64,000 bases of DNA from CAZRCZ01 sp964598765 (GTDB lineage Bacteria > Sumerlaeota > Sumerlaeia > MVZB01 > JAJFLK01). Below, piece by piece: positions 26,087-34,387 of this stretch. Within the stretch, counting starts at the first letter, position 1. Every line of letters begins with the position of its first letter. Position numbers and translations under genes: made by a program. The stretch is from NCBI GenBank assembly GCA_964598765.1, contig CAZRCZ010000002.1, positions 62,001-126,000 of the forward strand, written 5' to 3'. The notes below the pieces were generated by a model. The model saw only the letters and a list, made by a program, of their open reading frames with translations, had not been told where the DNA came from and did not search any database.

Positions 26087-26464
26087 ATGGCCAAGCGGAT
26101 TCTTGCCACCGACGACGAACCGGACGTCCTCATGATCATCAAATCCGCCCTCGAAGGGGAAGGGTTCGAAGTGCAGACCGCGTCCAGCGGGCCTGATTGC
26201 ATCGAATCGGCTAGGGAATATCCTCCCGACCTCTTTCTCCTCGACGTCATGATGCCGGGGATGTCGGGGTTTGACGTCGTCAAGGAACTGAAAAGCTATC
26301 CGATGACCTCGAAGATACCGATCATCATGCTGACCGGTGTCGGGGAGCGGAAGAAAATTCAAGACGCGTTGGCGCACGGAGTCAATTACTACATCCTCAA
26401 GCCGTTTGACTTCGAGGACCTGATCACCAAGGTCAATCAGGCGCTCAAGGGCGAGGATTTCTGA
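26087..26464 (+). CDS. Single-domain response regulator
   Basis: A 125-residue CheY-like receiver with no output domain. The acidic pocket is Asp9-Asp10, the phosphoacceptor is Asp53 in LFLLDVMMPGMSG, and the switch residues are Thr83 and Lys105. Function depends on an unlinked histidine kinase and a binding partner. It starts 13 bp after the M23 peptidase gene, so expression is probably linked to cell wall remodelling. Confidence 0.93.
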   Translation: MAKRILATDDEPDVLMIIKSALEGEGFEVQTASSGPDCIESAREYPPDLFLLDVMMPGMSGFDVVKELKSYPMTSKIPIIMLTGVGERKKIQDALAHGVNYYILKPFDFEDLITKVNQALKGEDF

Positions 26465-26505
26465 TCCGCGCTCCCGAGCGAGCGCCGACGGCCCGAGGCG
26501 GTTGA

Positions 26506-26988
26506 TTGTCGCACAATCCTATTCAACTCCTTCCCTTGATTCGCCCCGAACGCGTCGTTGATCTTCGGTCCGACACGAAGCGGGACGTTCTTCGCGAAAT
26601 GGCCGATTTGCTCGTCGGCGATCCCAAGGTTTTGAATCCGTCGGCTTTCCTTGACGCGATATTCAAAAGGGAGGAATTGGTTTCCACCGGCGTCGGGTTG
26701 GGCGTGGCGATTCCGCACGTCAAGATTCCGGAAGTGGAGGATTACGTCATCGCCGTCGGAAGAAAACTTTCGGGATTGGAGTTTGATTCGTTAGACAGCC
26801 AACCGGTGAGGCTGGTCTTCATGATCGGCGCGTCCGAGCATCAATCGCGTGATTTCATCAAGATGCTGGCGCGGGTCATGCGCTTGCTCAAGAGCGGCGC
26901 CAACCGCGCCGCGTTGCTCGAAGCGCGAATTCCGGATGAATTTTTGGAGATCATCCGCAAGGATGATTCGACGTTGGGCGGAGCGTGA
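26506..26988 (+). CDS. PTS EIIA-type domain protein (fructose/nitrogen family)
   Basis: A 160-residue EIIA type-2 domain. The phosphorylatable His71 lies in the signature [16 protein letters not shown]. No transport EIIB or EIIC is nearby, so a regulatory role like PtsN (EIIA-Ntr) is more likely than sugar uptake. The start is a TTG at 26506, 8 bases after GAGG; another TTG follows inside. Position between a response regulator and gmd suggests signal input to envelope polysaccharide synthesis, which is an inference. A second EIIA domain, fused to CBS domains, is at 38.6 kb. Confidence 0.85.
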   Translation: MSHNPIQLLPLIRPERVVDLRSDTKRDVLREMADLLVGDPKVLNPSAFLDAIFKREELVSTGVGLGVAIPHVKIPEVEDYVIAVGRKLSGLEFDSLDSQPVRLVFMIGASEHQSRDFIKMLARVMRLLKSGANRAALLEARIPDEFLEIIRKDDSTLGGA

Positions 26989-27007
26989 ATCTGCGGGGAG
27001 ATCAGAT

Positions 27008-27994
27008 TTGAAGAAAGCGTTAATCACCGGCGTGACGGGACAGGACGGCTCCTATTTGGCGGAGCTGTTGCTGGAGAGGGGCTACGAGGTTTACGGCGTC
27101 GTGCGCCGATCCAGTTCGCTCAATCGCGGGCGGATTGATCATCTTCACCACGACGATCATTCGGCGCGAGATCGGTTTCATTTGGTCTATGGCGATCTGG
27201 GAGACGCCAGCTCGCTCGCGCGGCTGATGCGGACCATCCATCCCGACGAAGTCTATAATCTCGGCGCGCAAAGCCACGTCCGCGTCAGTTTCGACATTCC
27301 CGAATACACCGCCGACGTCATTGTGCTGGGAACAGTTCGATTGCTGGAAGCAATCCGTGAATCCGACGTTCAGGCGCGATTTTATCAGGCGTCCTCCAGC
27401 GAGATGTTCGGCAAGGTGGTCGAAATTCCGCAGAAAGAAACGACGCCGTTTCATCCGCGCAGTCCCTACGCCGTCGCCAAGGTTGCCGCGCATCACATCG
27501 CGGTCAACTATCGGGAAAGCTACGGGATGTTCGTTTGTTCGGGGATTCTGTTCAATCACGAATCGCCGCGTCGAGGCGAAAATTTCGTCACGCGCAAAAT
27601 CACCAAGGCGGCGGCGGAAATCAAAAAAGGACGCGCCACGACGCTTGCGCTGGGCAATCTGGACGCCAAGCGCGACTGGGGCTTCGCCGGAGATTACGTC
27701 CGCGCGATGTGGATGATGATGCAACACGAAAAGCCGGAGGATTTCGTCGTCGCCACGGGAAAAACTTATTCCGTCCGCGAACTCCTCGACGTGGCGTTCG
27801 GTCACGTCGGATTGGATTGGAAAAAATACGTGGAGATAGATGAGCGATTGTTCCGTCCGGCGGAAGTGGACATTCTTTTGGGAGACGCGAGCAAAGCCAA
27901 ACGATTGCTCGGCTGGGAGCCGACGGTGGATTTTGAAGCCTTGGTCAAAATGATGGTGGATGCCGATCTTCGGATCGCGGATCGCGAATTATAG
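27008..27994 (+). CDS. gmd: GDP-mannose 4,6-dehydratase
   Basis: A 328-residue extended SDR enzyme converting GDP-mannose to GDP-4-keto-6-deoxymannose, the precursor of GDP-fucose, GDP-rhamnose and perosamine. The NADP motif TGVTGQDG (7-14), [14 protein letters not shown], the catalytic SSSEMFGK and Tyr154xxxLys158 in YAVAK, and [17 protein letters not shown] are all Gmd signatures. The TTG start at 27008 is supported by GGGGAG 7 bases upstream; an upstream frame extension is unlike Gmd. No downstream GDP-sugar reductase or epimerase follows, so the final sugar is unknown. Confidence 0.95.
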   Translation: MKKALITGVTGQDGSYLAELLLERGYEVYGVVRRSSSLNRGRIDHLHHDDHSARDRFHLVYGDLGDASSLARLMRTIHPDEVYNLGAQSHVRVSFDIPEYTADVIVLGTVRLLEAIRESDVQARFYQASSSEMFGKVVEIPQKETTPFHPRSPYAVAKVAAHHIAVNYRESYGMFVCSGILFNHESPRRGENFVTRKITKAAAEIKKGRATTLALGNLDAKRDWGFAGDYVRAMWMMMQHEKPEDFVVATGKTYSVRELLDVAFGHVGLDWKKYVEIDERLFRPAEVDILLGDASKAKRLLGWEPTVDFEALVKMMVDADLRIADREL

Positions 27995-28049
27995 GAAATA
28001 CAGGGATCGGCATCGCCGAGGTTCGTCCACGTGCCTGTCCCTCGAGTTT

Positions 28050-28090
28050 CAATTTCCGTGCAATTCCGTGTTGATCCGTGTCCAATCGGG
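28050..28090 (+). repeat. CCGTGTTGATCCGTGTCC-type dispersed repeat
   Basis: The text TTCCGTGTTGATCCGTGTCC resembles that at 47470-47505 (GCGTCCGTGCGTATCCGTGT). It lies in the 276-bp gap between gmd and the beta-helix gene. Confidence 0.4.
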
Positions 28091-28270
28091 TCATCCAAAA
28101 TTTCAAATCCCCCTCCGCGTCACTCCACGTCCTTCGCGGGCGATGAAAAAGGGATTCCAAATCTTGACGGAACGAGCAAGGCAGATCAAAATCCGCGTAG
28201 GTTAAGTGGGGGAAACGACGAATCAGGTGGAACTAAATCCTGTCCCGAAACCGAAGGGAGCAATGGAAAA

Positions 28271-29980
28271 ATGAACTCGGCTCGTAAAATTGCGGCGGTT
28301 CTGATTTTGATCTGGACGGCCAGAGCGCGGGCGGGCAACGGCCAGATTGACGTCCTGCCAAGCGGCTCCGCGACGTTCACGATCAGCGCACCGGGTAGCT
28401 ACGTGCTGGTGACTAACGTCACGATGACCGCCAACGCGGACTGCATCTCCATCACGGCCAGCGACGTGACGCTTGATCTCAATGGCCATACTCTTGACGG
28501 CGGGGGGGCGGCGCCAAGCGGTCAGGGGATAGAAGCCAGCGCAAGCAGTAGGACGACGATCTTCAATGGAACCGTGCGCGGATTCGGAGCCACGGGCATC
28601 CGGATCGGAATCGGCGCGCTTCTCCATGATGTGACGATCCAAGGCAATGGAAGCTACGGAGCTATTATCGGTCCAAGCGCCACGGCTCAACACGTCACCG
28701 CAATCGGCAATTTCAATGACGGGATTCACGCCTTTGACAATTCGGTGGTTGAAAGTTGCGTCGCCAACAGCAACAACACGGGTGGTCTTGGCAATAACGG
28801 CGGAATCATCGTTGGGAGCGGTTGCACCGTCAGGAACTGCGTCGCCAACGCCAACAACACAAGCGTCACAAATAATGCGGCCACCGGCATCCTTGCGGGA
28901 GACAATTGCACCATCCTCAACAATACGGCGAGCGCGAATACCGGCAACGGAACAGGCATAGGCACGGGTATTCAGGCAGGAAATGGTTGCACGGTCACGG
29001 GCAACACCGCCAATAACAATCAGGGGGGAGCCACCGCCAACGGCGTCGGCATCAATGCGGGAGTTGATTGCACGATCCTGAATAACACCGTCCGCGCAAA
29101 CACCGGCAATGGAACGGGGACGGGCACCGGCATCCTCTCTGGAACGGGTTGCACGATCAGCGGCAACTCGTGCAATTCCAATACTTCCACGGCCTCCGGA
29201 AACGGAATTGGGATCAACACGGCCGGATCGTGCGTCATCAGCGGAAATAGTTGCCGCAACAATAACGGGGGTCTGACGGGCACCGGGGCTGGAATTTATA
29301 CGGGCAACAACACCCAGATCCGCGACAATGTATGCGCCGCGAATACCGGAGGCTCGACAAGCGGCGGCGGTAACGGCATCATCTCGAGCGGCAGTTGCGC
29401 CGTCGTCGGAAATACCTGCATCAACAATTCAGGCCGAGGCTCGTCCAATGGCTACGGCATTAGCGGGAGCACGGACACCGTCATCATCCACAACACCTGT
29501 ATCGGCAACTTAAGCGGGACGTCCGGCGGAGCAGGCACCGGCATCTACGCCAGTGGTGGGAGCACCATCCTTGACAATACCTGCAACGGCAACAGCGGCG
29601 GCGGAGGGAATGCCAGTGGACAGGGAATTAATTCGTCCGGATCGAGCCAAATCCGGGGCAACCACTGCTATTTCAACAACGGCGTTGGAACGGGCGCGTC
29701 GCGCGGCATCATCGCCGGCGACGAGAGCGTGATCGAAAATAACCACTGCACGACCCACACTGGCGGGGCCAGCGGCTATGGCATCGAGATCACCAGTCTC
29801 CGAAATGTCGTCTCTTCCAATCGAACTGCGTTTAATTGGACCGGCGGCATCCTTTTTCCTCTTCCCACAACAACCAAGAACCGATCCGAAACGAATCGGT
29901 GCGCGGAGGGTCTGCCGACCAATGAGCCGACCACGGCTGGTGATTTCGGAACCGGCGATCTGGCGGACCTTGCGTATTAA
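28271..29980 (+). CDS. Secreted right-handed parallel beta-helix protein
   Basis: A 569-residue exported protein. Signal peptide MNSARKIAAVLILIWTARARA, then a beta-helix built of at least nine coils of 27 residues (one 81-bp unit each) in the middle, following the pattern CTIxxNTxxxNTGxGxGTGI with Cys, Asn and Gly at fixed places. Earlier coils are less regular. The architecture matches NosD/pectate-lyase-like helices (CASH domains) that bind or cleave polysaccharide or act as surface adhesins. No catalytic residues could be placed. The C-terminus ends TAGDFGTGDLADLAY without a sorting motif. The frame is open upstream to 28031 but that part is repeat text. GAAGGGAG precedes the ATG. Confidence 0.85.
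   Translation: MNSARKIAAVLILIWTARARAGNGQIDVLPSGSATFTISAPGSYVLVTNVTMTANADCISITASDVTLDLNGHTLDGGGAAPSGQGIEASASSRTTIFNGTVRGFGATGIRIGIGALLHDVTIQGNGSYGAIIGPSATAQHVTAIGNFNDGIHAFDNSVVESCVANSNNTGGLGNNGGIIVGSGCTVRNCVANANNTSVTNNAATGILAGDNCTILNNTASANTGNGTGIGTGIQAGNGCTVTGNTANNNQGGATANGVGINAGVDCTILNNTVRANTGNGTGTGTGILSGTGCTISGNSCNSNTSTASGNGIGINTAGSCVISGNSCRNNNGGLTGTGAGIYTGNNTQIRDNVCAANTGGSTSGGGNGIISSGSCAVVGNTCINNSGRGSSNGYGISGSTDTVIIHNTCIGNLSGTSGGAGTGIYASGGSTILDNTCNGNSGGGGNASGQGINSSGSSQIRGNHCYFNNGVGTGASRGIIAGDESVIENNHCTTHTGGASGYGIEITSLRNVVSSNRTAFNWTGGILFPLPTTTKNRSETNRCAEGLPTNEPTTAGDFGTGDLADLAY
28870..29640 (+). repeat. 81-bp (27-residue) coding repeats of the beta-helix
   Basis: Successive coils open with CTILNNT, CTVTGNT, CTILNNT, CTISGNS, CVISGNS, TQIRDNV, CAVVGNT and TVIIHNT at 27-28 codon spacing. 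The DNA is repetitive and could recombine. Confidence 0.7.
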
Positions 29981-30051
29981 AAGACTCTGAATATCAAACA
30001 CCCACGGAGGTTGAGTGATGGATCTGTAATGGGTGCTTCTAAAAAGCGATC

Positions 30052-30486
30052 TTAGCCGCCCGGCCCATCCGAACTCATGTAATTCTCAAGGCTTGCGGCC
30101 TGTTTTTCCAGATCGTCCATGATCTCGTAGAGAATGTGCCGAAGTGAAACTACCCCTTCCAATTTTCCCTTGGAATCGGTGATCGGCAAATGGCGGAATT
30201 GATGATCGCGCATGATCTCCAGCGCGTCGTGGATCGAGGTGGACCCCGGCGCTTGTTCGACCGGCGAGGTCATGACCTGCGAGATCGGCGTCTTGTTGGC
30301 GTCCAGTCCGGCCAACACGATTTTTTTGACCACGTCCCGCTCGGTGAAGATTCCCTTGAGTTGCCCCTGTTCGGCGACGGCGACGGCTCCGATCTTATTT
30401 GTCACCATCGCCTTGACGGCTTCCATGACCGTGGCTTGCGGTGACACCGTCACCGGCTCTCTCTGGACCAAACTGCGAATCGCCAT
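30052..30486 (-). CDS. CBS-domain pair protein
   Basis: A 144-residue protein made of two CBS domains: residues 8-60 (EPVTVSPQATVMEAVKAMVT, GIFTERDVVKKI) and 70-125 (ISQVMTSPVEQAPGSTSIHD, GVVSLRHILYEIM). Such Bateman modules bind adenosyl ligands and often regulate partner proteins. A short C-terminal coiled segment follows. Start at 30486 after GGGGAGGC. It stands alone; the partner is unknown. Confidence 0.88.
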   Translation of the reverse strand: MAIRSLVQREPVTVSPQATVMEAVKAMVTNKIGAVAVAEQGQLKGIFTERDVVKKIVLAGLDANKTPISQVMTSPVEQAPGSTSIHDALEIMRDHQFRHLPITDSKGKLEGVVSLRHILYEIMDDLEKQAASLENYMSSDGPGG

Positions 30487-30623
30487 TGTTTTTGCCTCCC
30501 CGTTGATAGAGATGCGTAATTATCGCTCGGGAAAAGCCTAGCCCAAGGGATCGGGTTGAAGCAAATGGAATTGAACCCCGCGGGTTGGTTCGTGGCCTAT
30601 TCGGTTTTCTTGAAGAAGTATAG

Positions 30624-30710
30624 GTCGTGCTCGTAATCGTGCTCGTGCTCGTAAATTCCAAGTCCTCCCTTCGATTTCGAGCAAGAGCAAGAATATGAGC
30701 ACGAGCAAGG
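30624..30710. repeat. GTGCTCGTAATCGTGCTCG inverted dispersed repeat
   Basis: CGTGCTCGTAATCGTGCTCG is followed about 40 bases on by the opposite arm with GAGCACGAGCAAGG. The same family occurs at 1780-1815. Occupies the gap between the CBS and isomerase-like genes. Confidence 0.65.
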
Positions 30711-30726
30711 AAATGATGGATTTCGC

Positions 30727-31776
30727 CTATTCCCGCCACCCATGCGCGTCGCGCACGGCGATCATCGCCGCCAGAATGTCGTTCCACGTTTGCGGTTTCA
30801 TCATCACGTCGTTGGGGAACATGCAGCCGTCCCAGCAGATGTGGCGGATTTTCTTGGTGAGATTCCCTTTTTCGTCACGGAGCCAAGAGCCTGCCCGTTT
30901 GGAAATGTTCAGTTTGCCGTTGGGATCCTTGGGGAGGCAATGCCGCCCGGTTTTGTCGTGCGAGCCGGAACCTTTGACCGTCGCGTCGTTCTGCGCGACG
31001 TGGAAATCAATCGTCCATGGCCGCAAGGCGTCGGTCAGCTTTTTGTAGGCCGCGTCGAGCGTCGCTTCGTCCTTCCAGTCGAAACCTTGCGGCAAGAGGG
31101 CGTCTTCCTGCGCGTTGTAGCCGAGAAGGTAAAGAAGCGTGTGCGCCATGTCGGCCTGAAATCCGAGCGTCTGCGGACGATTCACTTCTTCCAGCAAATG
31201 AAGCATTTCCTTCCAACTGTGCATCCCGCCCCAGCAGATTTCCCCCTCGGCGGCGAGTTTCTCGCCGTGATCCTCGGCGATGACGCACGCTTCGCGGAAG
31301 GTCTCGGCGATTTTCTTGGTGTTGCCCTTGGGGTCTTTCGACCAGTCCCCCGGACCACATGCCGAATCAATCCGCACGACGCCGTGGGGACGCGCGCCCG
31401 TCTCGCGAAGTTTCTTGGCGATCCGGCAACCTTTCCGAACCTGCGTCAAAAATTGTTTGCGCTCCTCCGCGCTTCCCATCGCCGATCCGCCGCCCGTCGG
31501 CGGCCAGACCGGCGCGACGACCGAACCGATGGCAAGATTTCGCTTGCGCGCTTTTTCGGCCAAACGTTTCAGATCGTCGTCCGTCGAGTCAATGTCAACG
31601 TGCGGCGCGAAGAGAAAAAGATCAACCCCGTCAAATTTCGTCCCGTTGACCGACGCGGCGGCGGTCAGATCGAGCATCGTGTCCAGTTCGATCGGCGGCT
31701 CCGAATCCGGCCCCTTGCCGACGACCCCCGGCCACGCGGCGTTGTGAAGTTTGGGAAAATTGTTGCTGGTTGCCAT
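30727..31776 (-). CDS. Sugar phosphate isomerase/epimerase-like TIM-barrel protein
   Basis: A 349-residue xylose-isomerase-like TIM barrel. Acidic and His residues expected at barrel ends include [40 protein letters not shown] and [13 protein letters not shown], which would bind a divalent metal and a sugar or polyol. Homologues are frequent in Planctomycetes and related phyla, mostly with unknown substrate. The start at 31776 follows AAGGAGACC; the frame is open for another 129 codons that overlap the next gene's leader and lack coding character. Not secreted. Confidence 0.8.
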   Translation of the reverse strand: MATSNNFPKLHNAAWPGVVGKGPDSEPPIELDTMLDLTAAASVNGTKFDGVDLFLFAPHVDIDSTDDDLKRLAEKARKRNLAIGSVVAPVWPPTGGGSAMGSAEERKQFLTQVRKGCRIAKKLRETGARPHGVVRIDSACGPGDWSKDPKGNTKKIAETFREACVIAEDHGEKLAAEGEICWGGMHSWKEMLHLLEEVNRPQTLGFQADMAHTLLYLLGYNAQEDALLPQGFDWKDEATLDAAYKKLTDALRPWTIDFHVAQNDATVKGSGSHDKTGRHCLPKDPNGKLNISKRAGSWLRDEKGNLTKKIRHICWDGCMFPNDVMMKPQTWNDILAAMIAVRDAHGWRE

Positions 31777-31881
31777 GTCGTTTGGTCTCCTTGTTGTGTT
31801 GGGAGAGATATAGAAAATTCCCTTCGTGATTTCCACAGAATTGAGAGACCGAAGGAACCCGAAAAAGATGAAGGCAATGCC

Positions 31882-32292
31882 ATGAGAAGTTTTGCCGACA
31901 GTTGGCGGCGTTTGCTCATCGTCCCTACTGGAAAGAGATCCGTCCTTCAGATCATTCTTTGGTGGGAACTGCGGCGCATCCTCTACAATTTGGTCGTGGG
32001 CTTCACGGGCCTTTTGGGTCTCGTCCTGAGCGACTTCGCGATCATCAAGTTCATCATCGAGAACGGCGATGACCCTCCGGGGATAGGCCCCGTGACGGTG
32101 TTCTTGATGAACGTGAGTTATACGGCGGGCTGGGTCGTTGAAGTGACTTTCCGTCGGGCGCATGATGACACCCCGGCATGGGTAGGACCGCTTCTCTTCA
32201 AAATCGGATTGGTATTCTCGATGGTTCTTGTTTTGATGCCCTCGTTAGTGTTGGGATTGGTTCGTCTAAAGTGGGCATTGATGGGTCGGTGA
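31882..32292 (+). CDS. Small membrane protein of unknown function
   Basis: A 136-residue protein with three likely transmembrane segments: about residues 34-58 ([20 protein letters not shown]), 72-92 ([20 protein letters not shown]) and 103-128 ([20 protein letters not shown]). No known motif was recognised. The ATG at 31882 has GAAGG upstream. It lies divergent from the isomerase-like gene and 68 bp before the large membrane protein, with which it may be cotranscribed. Confidence 0.65.
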   Translation: MRSFADSWRRLLIVPTGKRSVLQIILWWELRRILYNLVVGFTGLLGLVLSDFAIIKFIIENGDDPPGIGPVTVFLMNVSYTAGWVVEVTFRRAHDDTPAWVGPLLFKIGLVFSMVLVLMPSLVLGLVRLKWALMGR

Positions 32293-32360
32293 TGCCGGAA
32301 TTGGACGATCCCGGACGAGTGGGAATACAAGCGGCATGATCGCAGAGGGATGAACGGGAT

Positions 32361-34322
32361 TTGAAAGAGCGCGTCAAAACTTGGCTGGGCGATCCGAGGT
32401 TCGCTTGGCGCATCACGCTTGTCGCCTTGGCGTTAGCGACTCCCTCGTTGTTCGTCGGACGGCAAGCCGACGATCACATGCACCGCCTTTGCATGTTGGG
32501 CGCGCCGCCCGGGTTTCCGCTGTTCTCCGGCGGGCCGATGACGATGTTCGCGCTCATTGACGGCAATCCCGAACACAACCAAACGCTGATGGATTCCGGG
32601 TTCCTGCCGTGGTGGACGCGCAAGGAGGTCAAGGCGACGTTTTGTCGCTATCTCACGATCCTGACGCATCTCTTGGATTATCGCCTCTGGCCCGACTCGC
32701 CGTTTCTCATGCACCTGCACAGTCTCGCGTGGTTCGCGGGATGCGTCGGGCTTGCCGCGATTTTTTATCGTCGGTTGCTGTTGCCTGCCGGGAAATTCGT
32801 CGGCAAGACTGAATCAAACCATGTGGCACAGCCGCCCTCGGCTGTGGGAATAGCGCACTCCATCACCGGCGGGGGCGCCGGCGCCACATCTGCGGCAATT
32901 TGGCCGGCTTGGGTCGCGGGACTGGCGGCGGTGTTTTTCGCGCTCGATTACTCGCACGGTATTCCGGCCGGATGGCTCGCCAATCGGAATCAGTTGACGG
33001 CGATGCTCTTTTGCCTGCTGGCGCTCATCGCGCATGATCGTTGGCGGCGGGAGAATTGGAAGCCGGGTGTCGCTCTTGCGCCGCTCGCGCTGGCGACGGC
33101 TTTGTTTTCGGGGGAAGCGGCGGTGGCGGCGATGGGTTATTTGTTCGCGCACACATTGTTTCTTGACCCCGCGCCGCTGAAAAATCGCTGGAAAGCCCTC
33201 GCTCCTCACGGCTTGGTTTTCTTCGGTTGGTGGGTCATTTACAAAAAGCTAGGTTTGGGAGCCTACGGATCGGGAATCTACATTGATCCCGCGACCGAGC
33301 CGACCCGTTTCGCCAAGGCGTTGATTCTGCGCGCGCCTGTTTTGTTTCTAGGACAAGTGGCGCTTCCCCCCTCCGACGTTTACATGATGTTCGCCGATCC
33401 GGCGGCGAAAATTTTTTCCGCGCTCGCATGGCTTTTTGTCTTGATGGCCGGATACTTCTTTTGGCCGCTTCTCAAGCGCGACGCGACGGCGCGATTCTTC
33501 GCCTTGGGAACCGCGCTCGCGCTTGTGCCTCCCAGCGCGACGTTCCCGAGCAATCGGCTTCTGACGTTCGCCGGATTGGGCGCGCTAGGACTGGCGGCTT
33601 TATTCATAGGTTCATTGACCGAACGGCGCGACTGGTTGGCAACCGGATTTTTCCGACGCATCCTTTCGTGGATGTTCGGACTCAAACTTCTTTTTGTTCA
33701 CGCCGTTGTTTCTCCCCTTCTTCTTCCGCTGATGAGCATGACGCCGATCATGATGGGCAAACTGATAGACACCTCGGTGGGAGATTTTCCCAACGATCCC
33801 TCCCTCGTCTCCAAGGACGCGATCATCGTGAACGCGCCAAATCCGATGATGGCCGGACTGATCATGGTGGCAAAGGCCCTAAAGCATGAACCTAGCCCGG
33901 CGCATTATCGCGTACTCGCCCCCGCCGACGACGTGATGGACGTCAAGCGAACAGACGAGCGAACGCTGGCGATTCGTCCCCGCAAGGGATTTTTTCCGAC
34001 TCCCGGAGTGCCGGTCGAAGGAGTTCCGGAGCATCTTCCTCCCATTCATCCGATTTACGCTCAGGAAATGATGTTGCGCCTGAGCCGCGACGAGGACCAT
34101 CCCTTGAAACTGCACGAAAGAATTGAATTGACGGGATTAAACATCGAGGTCACCGAAATGACGCGCGACGGACGGCCTGCCGAGGTCGCGTTTCGCTTCG
34201 ACAAGCCGCTCGAAGACCCCTCGCTGATTTGGTTTCAGTGGGGCGGCAAGAATTGCATTCCATTCACTCCGCCGAAAATGGGAGAGACAACGCGGCTCAA
34301 TGTGATCGGGATCAAAATGTAA
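32361..34322 (+). CDS. Polytopic membrane protein, GT-C glycosyltransferase-like (tentative)
   Basis: A 653-residue protein with about ten hydrophobic segments in residues 15-470 and a soluble C-terminal domain of about 160 residues. Directly after the first membrane helix is ADDHMHRLCML; an acidic pair at this place is the hallmark of GT-C lipid-linked sugar transferases such as PMT or ArnT, so a sugar-transfer role is possible, but no sequence family was recognised. Residues 154-176 (HVAQPPSAVGIAHS and following) derive from a 69-bp palindromic repeat inserted in frame. The start is a TTG at 32361, with GAGGGATG some 10 bases upstream. Confidence 0.6.
   Translation: MKERVKTWLGDPRFAWRITLVALALATPSLFVGRQADDHMHRLCMLGAPPGFPLFSGGPMTMFALIDGNPEHNQTLMDSGFLPWWTRKEVKATFCRYLTILTHLLDYRLWPDSPFLMHLHSLAWFAGCVGLAAIFYRRLLLPAGKFVGKTESNHVAQPPSAVGIAHSITGGGAGATSAAIWPAWVAGLAAVFFALDYSHGIPAGWLANRNQLTAMLFCLLALIAHDRWRRENWKPGVALAPLALATALFSGEAAVAAMGYLFAHTLFLDPAPLKNRWKALAPHGLVFFGWWVIYKKLGLGAYGSGIYIDPATEPTRFAKALILRAPVLFLGQVALPPSDVYMMFADPAAKIFSALAWLFVLMAGYFFWPLLKRDATARFFALGTALALVPPSATFPSNRLLTFAGLGALGLAALFIGSLTERRDWLATGFFRRILSWMFGLKLLFVHAVVSPLLLPLMSMTPIMMGKLIDTSVGDFPNDPSLVSKDAIIVNAPNPMMAGLIMVAKALKHEPSPAHYRVLAPADDVMDVKRTDERTLAIRPRKGFFPTPGVPVEGVPEHLPPIHPIYAQEMMLRLSRDEDHPLKLHERIELTGLNIEVTEMTRDGRPAEVAFRFDKPLEDPSLIWFQWGGKNCIPFTPPKMGETTRLNVIGIKM
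32821..32889. repeat. VAQPPSAV-type 69-bp palindromic element, in frame in a gene
   Basis: Outer arms ATGTGGC (32821-32827) and GCCACAT (32883-32889) enclose the hairpin CACAGCCG-CCCT-CGGCTGTG (32827-32846) and a second GC-rich hairpin around GGCGCCGGCGCC. Length 69 bp equals 23 codons, so the reading frame of the membrane protein is preserved. Confidence 0.85.
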
Positions 34323-34387
34323 GGTTCCATCACACGTCAAAGAAGCCGTCGCAAGACTAAGCTCGAAATAAGAATCAAGTCCGGCTT

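Noticed and set aside
28870..29640. Possible CRISPR-like direct repeats
   Set aside because: The 81-bp periodicity is coding and diverged, follows the beta-helix coil, and there are no short identical repeats with unique spacers.
30742..31881. Long plus-strand frame upstream of the small membrane protein
   Set aside because: It is the antisense of the isomerase-like gene; only the part from the ATG at 31882 has coding character.
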